Shown here: in pieces, positions 48,761-56,408 of the stretch
Numbering within the stretch: the first letter of the stretch is position 1
How the letters are laid out: each line of letters opens with the position of its first letter
Position numbers and translations under genes: made by a program
Notes under the pieces: generated by a model
What the model was told of the DNA's origin: nothing
Seen by the model: only the letters and a program-made list of their open reading frames with translations
Databases searched by the model: none
Origin: Rhizobiales bacterium 65-79
GTDB taxonomy: Bacteria > Pseudomonadota > Alphaproteobacteria > Rhizobiales > Rhizobiaceae
Assembly (NCBI GenBank): GCA_001896885.1
Contig: MKRJ01000016.1
Coordinates: forward strand, 1 to 64,000
Length of the DNA: 64,000 nucleotides
Reading direction: 5' to 3'

Positions 48761-49378
48761 TCACGGCTTCTTCTGGGTACCCGTGTCGGGCGTCGTCGTC
48801 GTGGTGCTCCCGGTACCGGACATGCCCGAACCGGTAGAAGGCGCCATCCCGCCGGTGGTGGCGTTACTCTCCGCGGGCGCCGCCTGATAGGGTTTCGGAT
48901 CGAAATCGGGCAGGGCCTTCAATTGATCCGCCGTCGTCGGCACGACGATCCACCAGGAGCCGTTGCCCTGAGTCCATTTCACCTGTGAATAGTCGATGGC
49001 GACGTCCTTCGATCCGATTCCCAGGAAGCCGCCGACGCCCACGACAATCGAAACGATCTTGCCGTCCTTGTCGAGGACGAGGTCATCGACCTTGCCGATG
49101 CTCTGCGCGTTCTTGTCGGCGCTGTTGTAGACCGTTGCGCCCATCAGGGTGGAAGCGATGTGTCCGCCGTCCTGCGCCTGGTCCTTCGCCTTCACCTCGT
49201 CGGCCGATTTCATGCCGGGCGGGTTCGCCGGCTCCGAGGAGGCCTTGGGAGCGCCGGTGGTGGTGGTGTCCGACGTTGTCGGCTGCGTGGTCGTGGTTTG
49301 CGCCATCGCTCCCGCGGTAAGGGCTCCCGTCGTCAGGAGCGCCGCGACGGCGGTGGTCGCCAAAAAGGTGCGGATCAT
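48761..49378 (-). CDS. Exported PRC-barrel domain protein
   Basis: A 205-residue protein with a signal peptide (MIRTFLATTAVAALLTTGAL, cleavage near AMA) followed by a Thr-rich linker (TTTTQPTTSDTTTT). The PRC-barrel core has MGATVYNSADKNAQSIGKVDDLVLDKDGKIVSIVVGVGGFLG, and the tail is Thr/Ser-rich. Family members bind small ligands or RNA or act at the envelope; the function is unknown. The start follows AAGGAGAG. It sits at the left edge of the stress region and has its own terminator, but no EcfG promoter was found. Confidence 0.87.
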   Translation of the reverse strand: MIRTFLATTAVAALLTTGALTAGAMAQTTTTQPTTSDTTTTGAPKASSEPANPPGMKSADEVKAKDQAQDGGHIASTLMGATVYNSADKNAQSIGKVDDLVLDKDGKIVSIVVGVGGFLGIGSKDVAIDYSQVKWTQGNGSWWIVVPTTADQLKALPDFDPKPYQAAPAESNATTGGMAPSTGSGMSGTGSTTTTTPDTGTQKKP

Positions 49379-49568
49379 GATATCTCTCTCCTTGTGCATG
49401 TTCCATGTACGGGGCCGCACCCCGAACCGGACTCTCCAGGAAGGTCGGGGCGCGGCCTTTACATGTGCCAAACGCCAGCAACCGCGACAGGTTCCTCATT
49501 CGCAGGGGGCAACCGGCGGCGCGCCCCGGGCGTTGTCTGCTCGAACGGCGCGCGCCGGAAGGAAACCG

Positions 49569-50489
49569 ATGAATTTCCTGGTCATCCTCAACAGGGACGG
49601 CGGCACGCTTCGGTCGATGGATGCGAGGGGTTTCGGGGAACGGATTCGGGAAACGCTGGAGAACGCCGGCCACAGGGCCGAATTGCGTGTCGTGGGAGGA
49701 AAGGAGGTTATCGCCGCGATCGAGGAGGCGGCGCGGAACCACGCGGTGGATGTCATCATGGCCGGAGGCGGTGACGGAACCATTTCCGCGGCGGCGGCTG
49801 CCGCCCTTGACAGCGGAAAGGCGCTCGCGGTCCTGCCCGCCGGCACGATGAACCTCTTCGCGCGATCGCTCGGCATCCCGCTTGCGCTGGACGAGGCGGT
49901 AAAGGCATTTGCCGGCGGCAGCGTGCGCGAGGTCGATATCGCCACCGCCAACGGCAAGCCGTTCGTGCATCAGTTCTCGGTCGGCATGCATCCGCGCATC
50001 GTGGAAATGCGCTCGCGCATGGAATTCTCGTCCCGGCTGGGAAAGATCGGCGCATCATTCCGCGCGGCGCTGGAGACGATCCGCAATCCGACGCGGCTCA
50101 AGGTGAAGCTCACGATGCCGCATTCGGAGGTCGTCGCGACCACGATGGGCATCTCCATCTCGAACAATCTCTATGGCGAGGGACACCTGCCCTATGCCGA
50201 CCGGCCCGACGGCGGCGTGCTCGGCGTCTACATCACCAGCGCGAGACATCGGGGCCATCTCCTGCTCCTGTGCCTGACGGCGACGCTCGGCCGCTGGCGC
50301 ACCAGCGATCAGGTCGAGATCCACGAAACGGAAACCGTCCGCCTGACGATCGAAAGCCGACGCCGTCAGCGCTGCGTCATCGACGGAGAACTCCAGGCCC
50401 TCGCCGCAGAAACCGAAATCCGCATTCTGCCGCGCGCGTTGACGGTTCTCGTACCGGCCGCCGAAACAGCAACCCGTGCGGACCGCTAA
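49569..50489 (+). CDS. Diacylglycerol kinase family lipid kinase (DagK/YegS)
   Basis: A 306-residue lipid kinase. The catalytic-domain motif AGGGDGTISAAAAAAL (GGDGT), LPAGTMNLFARSLGIP and a C-terminal beta-sandwich with CVIDGEL are seen. Such enzymes recycle diacylglycerol or phosphorylate other lipids. The start follows GAAGGAAAC. It is divergent from the PRC gene and converges on a small membrane protein gene with a 4-base stop overlap. Substrate unknown. Confidence 0.88.
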   Translation: MNFLVILNRDGGTLRSMDARGFGERIRETLENAGHRAELRVVGGKEVIAAIEEAARNHAVDVIMAGGGDGTISAAAAAALDSGKALAVLPAGTMNLFARSLGIPLALDEAVKAFAGGSVREVDIATANGKPFVHQFSVGMHPRIVEMRSRMEFSSRLGKIGASFRAALETIRNPTRLKVKLTMPHSEVVATTMGISISNNLYGEGHLPYADRPDGGVLGVYITSARHRGHLLLLCLTATLGRWRTSDQVEIHETETVRLTIESRRRQRCVIDGELQALAAETEIRILPRALTVLVPAAETATRADR

Positions 50490-50656
50490 CCATTGTTGAT
50501 GTGCATCGCGGCCGGCTCCTTCGCCAGATGCTCGCCGTACATCTCGACACCGAACCAGGCGATGCCCGCCAGGATGAGCGCGCAGACGAGAATGAGAAGG
50601 GCATGCATCCCCCACCGGCCCTGCTTCGCTTTTTCAGCCCGGATCTTCTTTTCCAC
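50486..50656 (-). CDS. Small single-pass membrane protein, 56 residues
   Basis: It starts at a GTG behind GGAG (8-base spacing). The N-terminus is basic (MEKKIRAEKAKQGRWG), followed by one membrane segment (MHALLILVCALILAGIAWFG) and a short polar tail (EHLAKEPAAMHINNG). The layout looks like a real membrane protein. Its stop overlaps the diacylglycerol kinase stop by 4 bases. No family was recognised. Confidence 0.6.
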   Translation of the reverse strand: MEKKIRAEKAKQGRWGMHALLILVCALILAGIAWFGVEMYGEHLAKEPAAMHINNG

Positions 50657-50793
50657 GCCACTGCTCCTTCATCGATGTCGCAATCCGCGTTGCCGACGCC
50701 GTCCGCCTCTGTCGAAGCAATGTTCCGGGGAGGAGATTGTTCCGGCCTGCCGGATCGCGGCGACAAATCCCGAAGTAGGCCCGGGGGACGCCG

Positions 50794-51258
50794 TCAGATT
50801 TCGTCGGGGTCCGTCTCGGGGGGACGCCGCCGCTTCGGGCGGTTCTCCTTGTAGACCTCGTAGGCGGCGATCGCGGCAAAGGGGGCGAGCATCTCGAGCA
50901 GTCCGAGACGCGAGCGAAGCAGCGAGGGCAAGGCGGCGAGCGCAGCCGCTCCCAGAATGCCGGAGAGTTCGGCCGAGCGCGCCTTCTTTCGCTGACGTGC
51001 CCTCGCCCGCGCCTCAATCGCCGAATGTATGCCGATCAGGAGTATGGCCAGAACGAGGAAGCCGATACCGAAGCCGGTAGCGGTTGCTATCGCACCGAAA
51101 CGATCTTCCGCCAGCATGAAGCCGGCCGCGAGAAGAAAGCCGATGGCGCAAAGGACCGATGCCGCCGTCAATATATACATGATGGCGGTGCGCCGGACCC
51201 TTCCGAAGATGGCAGACAGTTCGCCGCTCGCAAGCGAGCGGATGATCGACGCCAGCAT
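50794..51258 (-). CDS. Small membrane protein, holin-like/phage-holin family
   Basis: A 154-residue membrane protein with two strong segments (IMYILTAASVLCAIGFLLAAGFML and TATGFGIGFLVLAILLIGIH). After them comes a basic helical part (RARARQRKKARS) and a second hydrophobic stretch (ILGAAALAALPSLLR, LLEMLAPFAAIAAYEVY). It resembles the phage-holin-like proteins that travel with DUF883 genes. It starts 7 bases after the DUF883 gene, so both share the EcfG promoter at 51636. Role in envelope stress is inferred. Confidence 0.75.
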   Translation of the reverse strand: MLASIIRSLASGELSAIFGRVRRTAIMYILTAASVLCAIGFLLAAGFMLAEDRFGAIATATGFGIGFLVLAILLIGIHSAIEARARARQRKKARSAELSGILGAAALAALPSLLRSRLGLLEMLAPFAAIAAYEVYKENRPKRRRPPETDPDEI

Positions 51259-51265
51259 CTGTGGA

Positions 51266-51604
51266 TTACCGTTTCGCCATCAGCGCAAGCAGGAAACCGA
51301 CGGCGGCGGCGATCGCAAGCGAGGTCGCCGGCTTCTCGCGCACGGCGGCATAGACCTGTCCCTCGATGTCGCGGGCGTTCGCACGGAGACCCTCATAGGC
51401 CGCCTCGCCCTGCGATTTGAGCTGGTCGACGCCCGCTGCGGCCGCCTTCTTCATGGCACGCATCGAAATCTCGCTGGAACTCTCGAGCTGGTCAGCGAGT
51501 TTTGCCACCTCGGCGCGCAGAATCTCGATCTGCGCTTCCAGTTCGGCGGCGGTACGTCTCGTGCCGTTCTGCGTTTTTCCAGTCCCGGCGGCGGGTGTTG
51601 CCAT
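51266..51604 (-). CDS. DUF883 (ElaB/YqjD-type) membrane-anchored protein
   Basis: A 112-residue protein with a polar coiled-coil part (RRTAAELEAQIEILRAEVAKLADQLE, GVDQLKSQGEAAYEGLRANA) and a C-terminal membrane anchor preceded by REKPATSLAIAAAVGFLLALM. This is the ElaB/YqjD/DUF883 layout; E. coli relatives bind ribosomes or membranes in stationary phase. Start at 51604 with GGGAG. It is first in the operon behind an exact EcfG promoter (51636-51660). Confidence 0.88.
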   Translation of the reverse strand: MATPAAGTGKTQNGTRRTAAELEAQIEILRAEVAKLADQLESSSEISMRAMKKAAAAGVDQLKSQGEAAYEGLRANARDIEGQVYAAVREKPATSLAIAAAVGFLLALMAKR

Positions 51605-51635
51605 CTGGTCGGCTCCCTTTTGGTGAACTGGCCTC

Positions 51636-51660
51636 AACGTATGAGTGCGAAGTAAGTTCC
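51636..51660 (-). promoter_or_regulatory. EcfG-type promoter (leftward)
   Basis: On the minus strand GGAAC (51656-51660), 16 bases, CGTT (51636-51639): the exact GGAAC-N16-CGTT consensus for the alphaproteobacterial general stress sigma factor. It drives the DUF883/holin-like pair. Confidence 0.85.
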
Positions 51661-51667
51661 TTGGCCC

Positions 51668-51692
51668 GGAACGAAACAGAGCGTTTGGCGTT
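51668..51692 (+). promoter_or_regulatory. EcfG-type promoter (rightward)
   Basis: GGAAC (51668-51672), 16 bases, CGTT (51689-51692), 26 bases before the AI-2E family gene. It is back-to-back with the leftward promoter, 7 bases apart. Confidence 0.85.
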
Positions 51693-51717
51693 TAATGCTG
51701 CCAAACCGGAAGGAAAG

Positions 51718-52812
51718 ATGAGCGTTAACGCCCGAAAAAAGCCGCCGATCGTCCGGTTGCCGCCAAAGTCGAGCCTCGAATTACTGCTTTCAAACGGCGC
51801 AAGAGCATCGGCTATCTTCATCGGGATCGTCGCATTCGTCTTCGCACTTCATGCCGGGCGGCTGATCCTCGAGCCGATCGCGCTCGGCATCGTCATCGGC
51901 CTGATGCTCGGGCCTGTCGCCTCGAAGATCGAGAAACGAAACGTGCCGGCGGGGCTTTCGGCGCTGCTCGTCGTGCTGGTCTTCCTGATCTGCCTGTGCG
52001 CTTTCGCCGCCGCGCTGGCGACGCCGCTGGCGTTCTGGTTCAACCGCCTTCCCGAAGTCTGGCAGCAACTGCAGCTCCATCTTTCGCAATTCAGGGAGCC
52101 GCTCAGTTCCATCGCCCATATGCGCGAGCAATTGCGCAACATCACCGGCGGATCGAAAGTGACGGTCTCGGTCGACAATTCCCCGGTCGAGAACGTCGCC
52201 GTGCTGGCTCCGGCCGTGATCGCCCAGATCATCGTGTTCTTCGCCAGCATGTATTTCTTCGTCGCGACCCGGCACCAGACCCGGGCCGCCATGCTGCGCC
52301 TTTGCTTCGACCGGCGCCTGCGCTGGCGGGTCGCCCATATCTTCCGGGATGTCGAGTACCTCGTCTCGCGTTATCTTCTGTCCATCACGCTTATCAATAT
52401 CGGGCAGGGGATAGCGGTAACGCTGGCGCTCTGGGCGATCGGCGTTCCCTCCCCGGCGATCTGGGGTGCGCTCGCCGGACTGCTCAATTTCGTCATCTAT
52501 GTCGGACCGGCGGCGATGGCGGTCATCCTGCTCGGCGTCGGCGCCGTCAGCTTCGATACGCTCACCGCGATACTGCTTCCCGCGATCGTGTTTCTCGCGC
52601 TGCACCTGGCGGAATCGCAGTTCGTGACACCGACCTTCCTCGGACGAACGCTGACGCTCAATCCGTTCGTCATCTTCCTGGCGCTGGCCTTCTGGATCTG
52701 GCTCTGGGGACCGATCGGCGGCTTCATCGCGGTTCCGGCGCTGCTTATCCTCTACGCCGTCGGCGGGAACATCATACCCGGCATGGAATGGTCGTCGTCG
52801 GAAGCGGGATGA
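51718..52812 (+). CDS. AI-2E family transporter
   Basis: A 364-residue inner-membrane protein of the AI-2E/PerM (TqsA/YhhT-like) exporter family. About seven membrane segments; the family features SIAHMREQLRN, PSPAIWGALAGLLNFVIYVGP and the late LAESQFVTPTFLGRTLTLNPFVIFLALAFW are present. The family exports quorum or other small molecules in some bacteria; the substrate here is unknown. The start follows GGAAGG and an exact EcfG promoter, so it should be induced by general stress. Confidence 0.9.
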   Translation: MSVNARKKPPIVRLPPKSSLELLLSNGARASAIFIGIVAFVFALHAGRLILEPIALGIVIGLMLGPVASKIEKRNVPAGLSALLVVLVFLICLCAFAAALATPLAFWFNRLPEVWQQLQLHLSQFREPLSSIAHMREQLRNITGGSKVTVSVDNSPVENVAVLAPAVIAQIIVFFASMYFFVATRHQTRAAMLRLCFDRRLRWRVAHIFRDVEYLVSRYLLSITLINIGQGIAVTLALWAIGVPSPAIWGALAGLLNFVIYVGPAAMAVILLGVGAVSFDTLTAILLPAIVFLALHLAESQFVTPTFLGRTLTLNPFVIFLALAFWIWLWGPIGGFIAVPALLILYAVGGNIIPGMEWSSSEAG

Positions 52813-52874
52813 GTGCCGCTGGCACCGTCGGCTCTCTGCTGGTCCGACCCCACAGCCATTTGAGTGCAGCTCGT

Positions 52875-53630
52875 CTAGACGAGAGGCCTGACGGTCTCCT
52901 TCATCCCCTCCCATCGGGCCAGATCCAGCAGGCCTTGCATGTCGCGGACCGCGCATCCGCGTTCCCGCCAGGATATGAGATGGCGTTGGACCAGCTTGCG
53001 CAACGTCTTGTTGGTATGGACGAGCGACAGGCCCAGCGTGTCGGCGATATGCTGTTGCGTGATCGGTATTTCCGGCGGGTTGGAGTCGTTCAGGCCAACT
53101 GTCTCGGCGCGCCCGGCGATGAAAGCGATCAGATAGGCGGCCCGTTCCATCGCGGTTCGCCGGCCGAGGCTCAGAAGGTTCTCGTCCAGCATCTGCTCCT
53201 CGCGTGAAGCGAGCCATGTGATGTCGTAGGCAAGGCCTGGATGGTTGCGGTAGAGCTCGAAAAGGTGGTCGCGTTCGAACACGCACAGCAGCATGGGCGA
53301 CAGCGCTTCGACCGAATGGCTCATCTCGTCCATCAGGCTGCCCTGAAGCCCGATCAGGTCGCCCGGCATCACATAGTTCAGGATCTGACGGCGACCGTCC
53401 GTCATAAGCTTGTAACGGAAACCCCAGCCGGAGAGGGCCGTATAGAGGTGCGCGCTGTGGCTTCCTTCCACCAGGACGGTGGCGCCCTGGTCAACGGAGA
53501 GCTCACCGCTCTTGAACCGGCTAATGAATGCGAGTTCATCCTGCTCGAAAGGGCGGAAGACGGCACGCTTGCGCAAAGGGCATTGCGTGCAGGCGATTCT
53601 TTTTCCGGCGTGGGTTCCAGCGGTGGTCAC
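52875..53630 (-). CDS. Crp/Fnr family transcriptional regulator
   Basis: A 251-residue regulator with an N-terminal cNMP-binding fold (SGELSVDQGATVLVEGSHSAHLYTALSGW). The C-terminal winged HTH has ITQQHIADTLGLSLVHTNKTLRKLVQRHLI. N-terminal Cys14 and Cys17 (CTQCPLRKR) and one more near residue 115 recall FNR iron-sulfur ligands, but a third N-terminal Cys is missing. GTG start behind GGAG. Such regulators are common beside GSR loci in rhizobia. It is divergent from the lone receiver gene. Confidence 0.9.
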   Translation of the reverse strand: MTTAGTHAGKRIACTQCPLRKRAVFRPFEQDELAFISRFKSGELSVDQGATVLVEGSHSAHLYTALSGWGFRYKLMTDGRRQILNYVMPGDLIGLQGSLMDEMSHSVEALSPMLLCVFERDHLFELYRNHPGLAYDITWLASREEQMLDENLLSLGRRTAMERAAYLIAFIAGRAETVGLNDSNPPEIPITQQHIADTLGLSLVHTNKTLRKLVQRHLISWRERGCAVRDMQGLLDLARWEGMKETVRPLV

Positions 53631-53711
53631 ATGCAGGCTCCGGGGGGCCAGGCGGTTGGCTTCAGGGACATCGTAGCCTTCCCAATTGATTTGCGAAACG
53701 GGATCACACCC

Positions 53712-54188
53712 ATGTCTTTTTTAAATGACAGGGGGGTGGCGCTGCGGCATGAAGGCCTTCTGTTTCATATGGAGAATATTTGCTTGGCCGCGTTGCCCCT
53801 TGCCGGTTTCCGCGTACTGATCCTTGAAGACGAGTATCTCATCGCCATGGACGTCGAGCAGCTATGCCGCGACCATGGCGCCGAAGATGCCGTCCTGATC
53901 CAGGACCTCGACGGGGTCGAGGGCGCGATCGCAAATCAGTCTTTCGACGTGGCCGTGATCGACGCCATGCTGGATGGCCGCTCCACGCTGGACTTCGCCC
54001 GTACGCTGCAGAACCGGGGCGTGCCTTTCGTCTTCGCGACGGGCTACAACGACGCGTCGGAAAGGTTCGCGGATTTTCCCGGCGTTCCCGTCGTCGGGAA
54101 GCCCTATGGCGGGCGGGAGCTGATCGCGGCGATCACCGAGGTGCTGGGGCGGCGCGCCGCTCAGGCCACGTTGGAACCCAATACCTGA
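53712..54188 (+). CDS. Single-domain response regulator
   Basis: A receiver-only protein of up to 158 residues (an ATG at 53769 gives 139). VLILEDEYLIAMDVEQ, phosphoacceptor Asp84 in VAVIDAMLDGRS, and GKPYGGREL (Lys switch region) are present; no output domain follows. Stand-alone receivers often modulate the PhyR phosphorelay by competing for kinase phosphoryl groups. It converges on ecfG, overlapping its stop region by 28 bases (54161-54188). Confidence 0.85.
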   Translation: MSFLNDRGVALRHEGLLFHMENICLAALPLAGFRVLILEDEYLIAMDVEQLCRDHGAEDAVLIQDLDGVEGAIANQSFDVAVIDAMLDGRSTLDFARTLQNRGVPFVFATGYNDASERFADFPGVPVVGKPYGGRELIAAITEVLGRRAAQATLEPNT

Positions 54189-54709
54189 GCGGCAATTGAA
54201 TCGGGGCCGTAATCGGCTTCGCCCGAAATGTCGAGAAGCTCCTGGAGCCGTGTCCTTCCGCGGCTGACCCGGCTCTTGATGGTGCCGACGGCGCAGCCGC
54301 AGATCGCCGCGGCCTCCTCATATGAAAAACCCGACGCACCGATGAGGATGATCGCTTCCCGCTGATCCTCCGGCAACTGCCTGAGGGCGCGGCGGAAGTC
54401 CTGCAGATCGAGCGCGCCGTCCTGACTCGGATGGACAGCCAGCCGACCGGTCATCGTGCCGTCGCTGTCCTGCACCTCGCGACCGCGCTTGCGCATCTGC
54501 GAATAGAACTCGTTGCGCAGGATGGTGAACAGCCAGGCCTTCAAATTCGTCCCCGGCTGAAAGCTCTTCTGCTTGTCCCAGGCCTTTACCAGCGTCTCCT
54601 GGACGAGGTCGTCCGCCTTGTCCGCATTTTGCGAAAGCGAGACGGCGAAAGCCCTGAGACTCGGAATGGCCGCGAGCAGATCGCTGCGGAAGCCCGAACC
54701 GGACGCCAT
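54161..54709 (-). CDS. ecfG: General stress sigma factor EcfG
   Basis: A 182-residue ECF sigma factor. Region 2 runs ADKADDLVQETLVKAWDKQKSF through NLKAWLFTILRNEFYSQMRKR; region 4 has LPEDQREAIILIGASGFSYEEAAAICGCAVGTIKSRVSRGRTRL. This is the EcfG/SigT type (the anti-sigma NepR is encoded directly upstream). It recognises GGAAC-N16-CGTT promoters, of which seven exact copies lie in this window, one in front of its own nepR-ecfG operon. Confidence 0.95.
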   Translation of the reverse strand: MASGSGFRSDLLAAIPSLRAFAVSLSQNADKADDLVQETLVKAWDKQKSFQPGTNLKAWLFTILRNEFYSQMRKRGREVQDSDGTMTGRLAVHPSQDGALDLQDFRRALRQLPEDQREAIILIGASGFSYEEAAAICGCAVGTIKSRVSRGRTRLQELLDISGEADYGPDSIAAQVLGSNVA

Positions 54710-54712
54710 GCG

Positions 54713-54916
54713 CTATTCCTTGCCCGAAGGGGTTTCTGCATGCTCCAGCCGGCTCAAGAGGTCGGCGAAGCGATCTGGAATCTCGTCCGCCGCTATTTCG
54801 TCGTAGTACTGCCGGAGCTTTCGCCCGATTTCCGAATTCGGCCCCAAAATTTCGGATCCACTCGCCCGGCGGGCCGCATTATTCTTCATACGCGCGGTCT
54901 TTGTTCCTGAAGTCAT
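54713..54916 (-). CDS. nepR: Anti-sigma factor NepR
   Basis: A 67-residue small helical protein. The NepR core IGRKLRQYYDEIAADEIPDRFADLLSRLE is clear. NepR binds EcfG until phosphorylated PhyR displaces it. ATG at 54916 (a TTG lies two codons upstream). It is followed 3 bases later by ecfG and preceded by an exact EcfG promoter. Confidence 0.94.
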   Translation of the reverse strand: MTSGTKTARMKNNAARRASGSEILGPNSEIGRKLRQYYDEIAADEIPDRFADLLSRLEHAETPSGKE

Positions 54917-55001
54917 GCCCAATCTTGTTCCCCCAGCGTCCCTTATGTTATCCCGCCATGGCTATGCCATGCACCCTTGTCCTCACCCCGATCCGGCCTA
55001 C

Positions 55002-55026
55002 AACGCCTTCTGCCAAAAAGAGTTCC
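55002..55026 (-). promoter_or_regulatory. EcfG-type promoter of nepR-ecfG
   Basis: Minus-strand GGAAC (55022-55026), 16 bases, CGTT (55002-55005). It gives positive autoregulation of the sigma factor operon and is 7 bases from the divergent phyR promoter. Confidence 0.88.
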
Positions 55027-55033
55027 CTAGTAT

Positions 55034-55058
55034 GGAACTTTTTCATGAATATCGCGTT
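55034..55058 (+). promoter_or_regulatory. EcfG-type promoter of phyR
   Basis: GGAAC (55034-55038), 16 bases, CGTT (55055-55058), 45 bases before the phyR start. Confidence 0.88.
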
Positions 55059-55102
55059 TCTGCCGCTGTTTGGGCCTGAAACATAGAGGGAGCCGGAAAC
55101 GA

Positions 55103-55897
55103 ATGAGCCTTTCCACCACCATTGCACCGCAATTGCCCTATCTCAGGCGGTTTTCCAGAGCGGTTTCCGGTTCTCAGACAAGCGGCGACGCGCTGGTGGC
55201 GGCGGTGCTGGAAGCAATCATCGCCGATGTGGGCATCTTTCCCGCGGCGTCCAACACCAGGGTTGCGCTCTATAAGGTATTCGCCAAGCTTTACGGCACG
55301 ATCGCCGTCCGCGTTCCGCAGGTGACCCCGGCCTCGGGGTGGGAAAAGCGCGCGGCCGCGAACCTTTCGGCACTGGCGCCTCGCGCCAGGCAGGCATTTC
55401 TTCTCGTGGCCGTCGAAGGCTTCACGGACGAGGAGGCGGCCGAGATCCTCGACGTCGACGAAGCCGAATTCTCCTCTCTCCTGCAGGAAGCAAGCCTGGA
55501 GATATCGAGGCAGGTGGCGACCGATATCCTCGTCATAGAGGATGAGCCGCTGATCGCCATGGACATTGAGGAAATGGTCGAGAGCCTCGGTCATCGGGTG
55601 GTCGGCACCGCGCGGACGCGAAGGGAGGCGGCGGAGATATTCAAGAGAACGAAGCCCAAGATGGTGCTGGCCGATATCCAGCTCGCCGATGGCAGTTCGG
55701 GTATCGATGCCGTCAACGACATTCTGGCCGAATCTCCCATCCCGGTTATCTTCATTACTGCTTTCCCGGAACGCCTGCTTACCGGCGAAAGACCGGAGCC
55801 GGCCTTCCTGGTAACGAAACCTTTCAATCCTGAAATGGTTAAAGCGCTCATCAGCCAGGCCCTTTTCTTCGACAACCAGGCCAAAGCGGCCGCATAA
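55103..55897 (+). CDS. phyR: Anti-anti-sigma response regulator PhyR
   Basis: A 264-residue hybrid. The N-terminal sigma-factor-like domain covers residues about 1-135 (LPYLRRFSRAVSGSQTSGDALV, LSALAPRARQAFLLVAVEGFTDEEAAEIL). The C-terminal receiver has ILVIEDEPLIAMD, phosphoacceptor Asp191 in VLADIQLADGSSG, and TKPFNP. When phosphorylated, the sigma-like domain binds NepR and frees EcfG. It is divergent from nepR-ecfG and has its own EcfG promoter. Confidence 0.96.
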   Translation: MSLSTTIAPQLPYLRRFSRAVSGSQTSGDALVAAVLEAIIADVGIFPAASNTRVALYKVFAKLYGTIAVRVPQVTPASGWEKRAAANLSALAPRARQAFLLVAVEGFTDEEAAEILDVDEAEFSSLLQEASLEISRQVATDILVIEDEPLIAMDIEEMVESLGHRVVGTARTRREAAEIFKRTKPKMVLADIQLADGSSGIDAVNDILAESPIPVIFITAFPERLLTGERPEPAFLVTKPFNPEMVKALISQALFFDNQAKAAA

Positions 55898-56006
55898 AAA
55901 TATTCGCACCGCTGGCGAGGTAAATCTATTCGCCGTGATTTCGCCTTTATTTGATTCTTATTGGCGCGCGTCGTGGCTGGCGCTTGGCGTGGCCATCTCC
56001 CAACAT

Positions 56007-56031
56007 GGAACCAATCGGGGCGGGGTTCGTT
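56007..56031 (+). promoter_or_regulatory. EcfG-type promoter of the first DUF1328 gene
   Basis: GGAAC (56007-56011), 16 bases, CGTT (56028-56031), 45 bases before the small membrane protein gene. Confidence 0.85.
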
Positions 56032-56075
56032 CATCCGTCGACGGTTGGCGGCGTCTGCGATTTCAGGAGTCGGGT

Positions 56076-56243
56076 ATGATTTATTGGGGTCTCGTTTTCA
56101 TCATCATCGCCGTGATGGCGACGGCTTTCGGCCTGGGCGGCATCGCCGCCGCGTCGGCCGGCGTGGCGCAGTTGCTGGCCATGCTGCTCACCGTCCTCTT
56201 CGCCATTTCGATCCTCGCCGGTTTTTACCGCCGCGCGCGCTAG
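56076..56243 (+). CDS. DUF1328 family small membrane protein
   Basis: A 55-residue inner-membrane protein with two hydrophobic segments (MIYWGLVFIIIAVMATAFGLGGIAAASAGVAQ, LLAMLLTVLFAISILAGF) and a basic end RRAR. This is the DUF1328 layout found in stress regulons. Start behind AGGAG. It lies between phyR and the sensor kinase and has an exact EcfG promoter. Confidence 0.88.
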   Translation: MIYWGLVFIIIAVMATAFGLGGIAAASAGVAQLLAMLLTVLFAISILAGFYRRAR

Positions 56244-56354
56244 GGCCGCACACTTCCATAGACATCGCCAGCCCGGAAACTGACCGCCCAAGGCGGGCGC
56301 AGGCGCTTTCCGGAAAATTGCTGCTCATGGGCGACGCGGATTCCCGCTCGGCCC

Positions 56355-56379
56355 GGAACCTGTTCATGTCCTGCTCGTT
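56355..56379 (+). promoter_or_regulatory. EcfG-type promoter of the HWE kinase
   Basis: GGAAC (56355-56359), 16 bases, CGTT (56376-56379), 29 bases before the kinase start. It suggests feedback of EcfG on its own sensor. Confidence 0.83.
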
Positions 56380-56408
56380 TCCCGAGAATATACGGAAATG
56401 CAGGGCAC

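Noticed and set aside
49500-49568. GCAAC-N17-CGTT before the lipid kinase gene
   Set aside because: One mismatch in the -35 and off spacing; not counted as an EcfG promoter.
50720-50750. Two minus-strand GGAAC motifs before the small membrane protein gene
   Set aside because: The partner CGTT is not found at 16-17 bases; only weak matches (CATT, CGGA).
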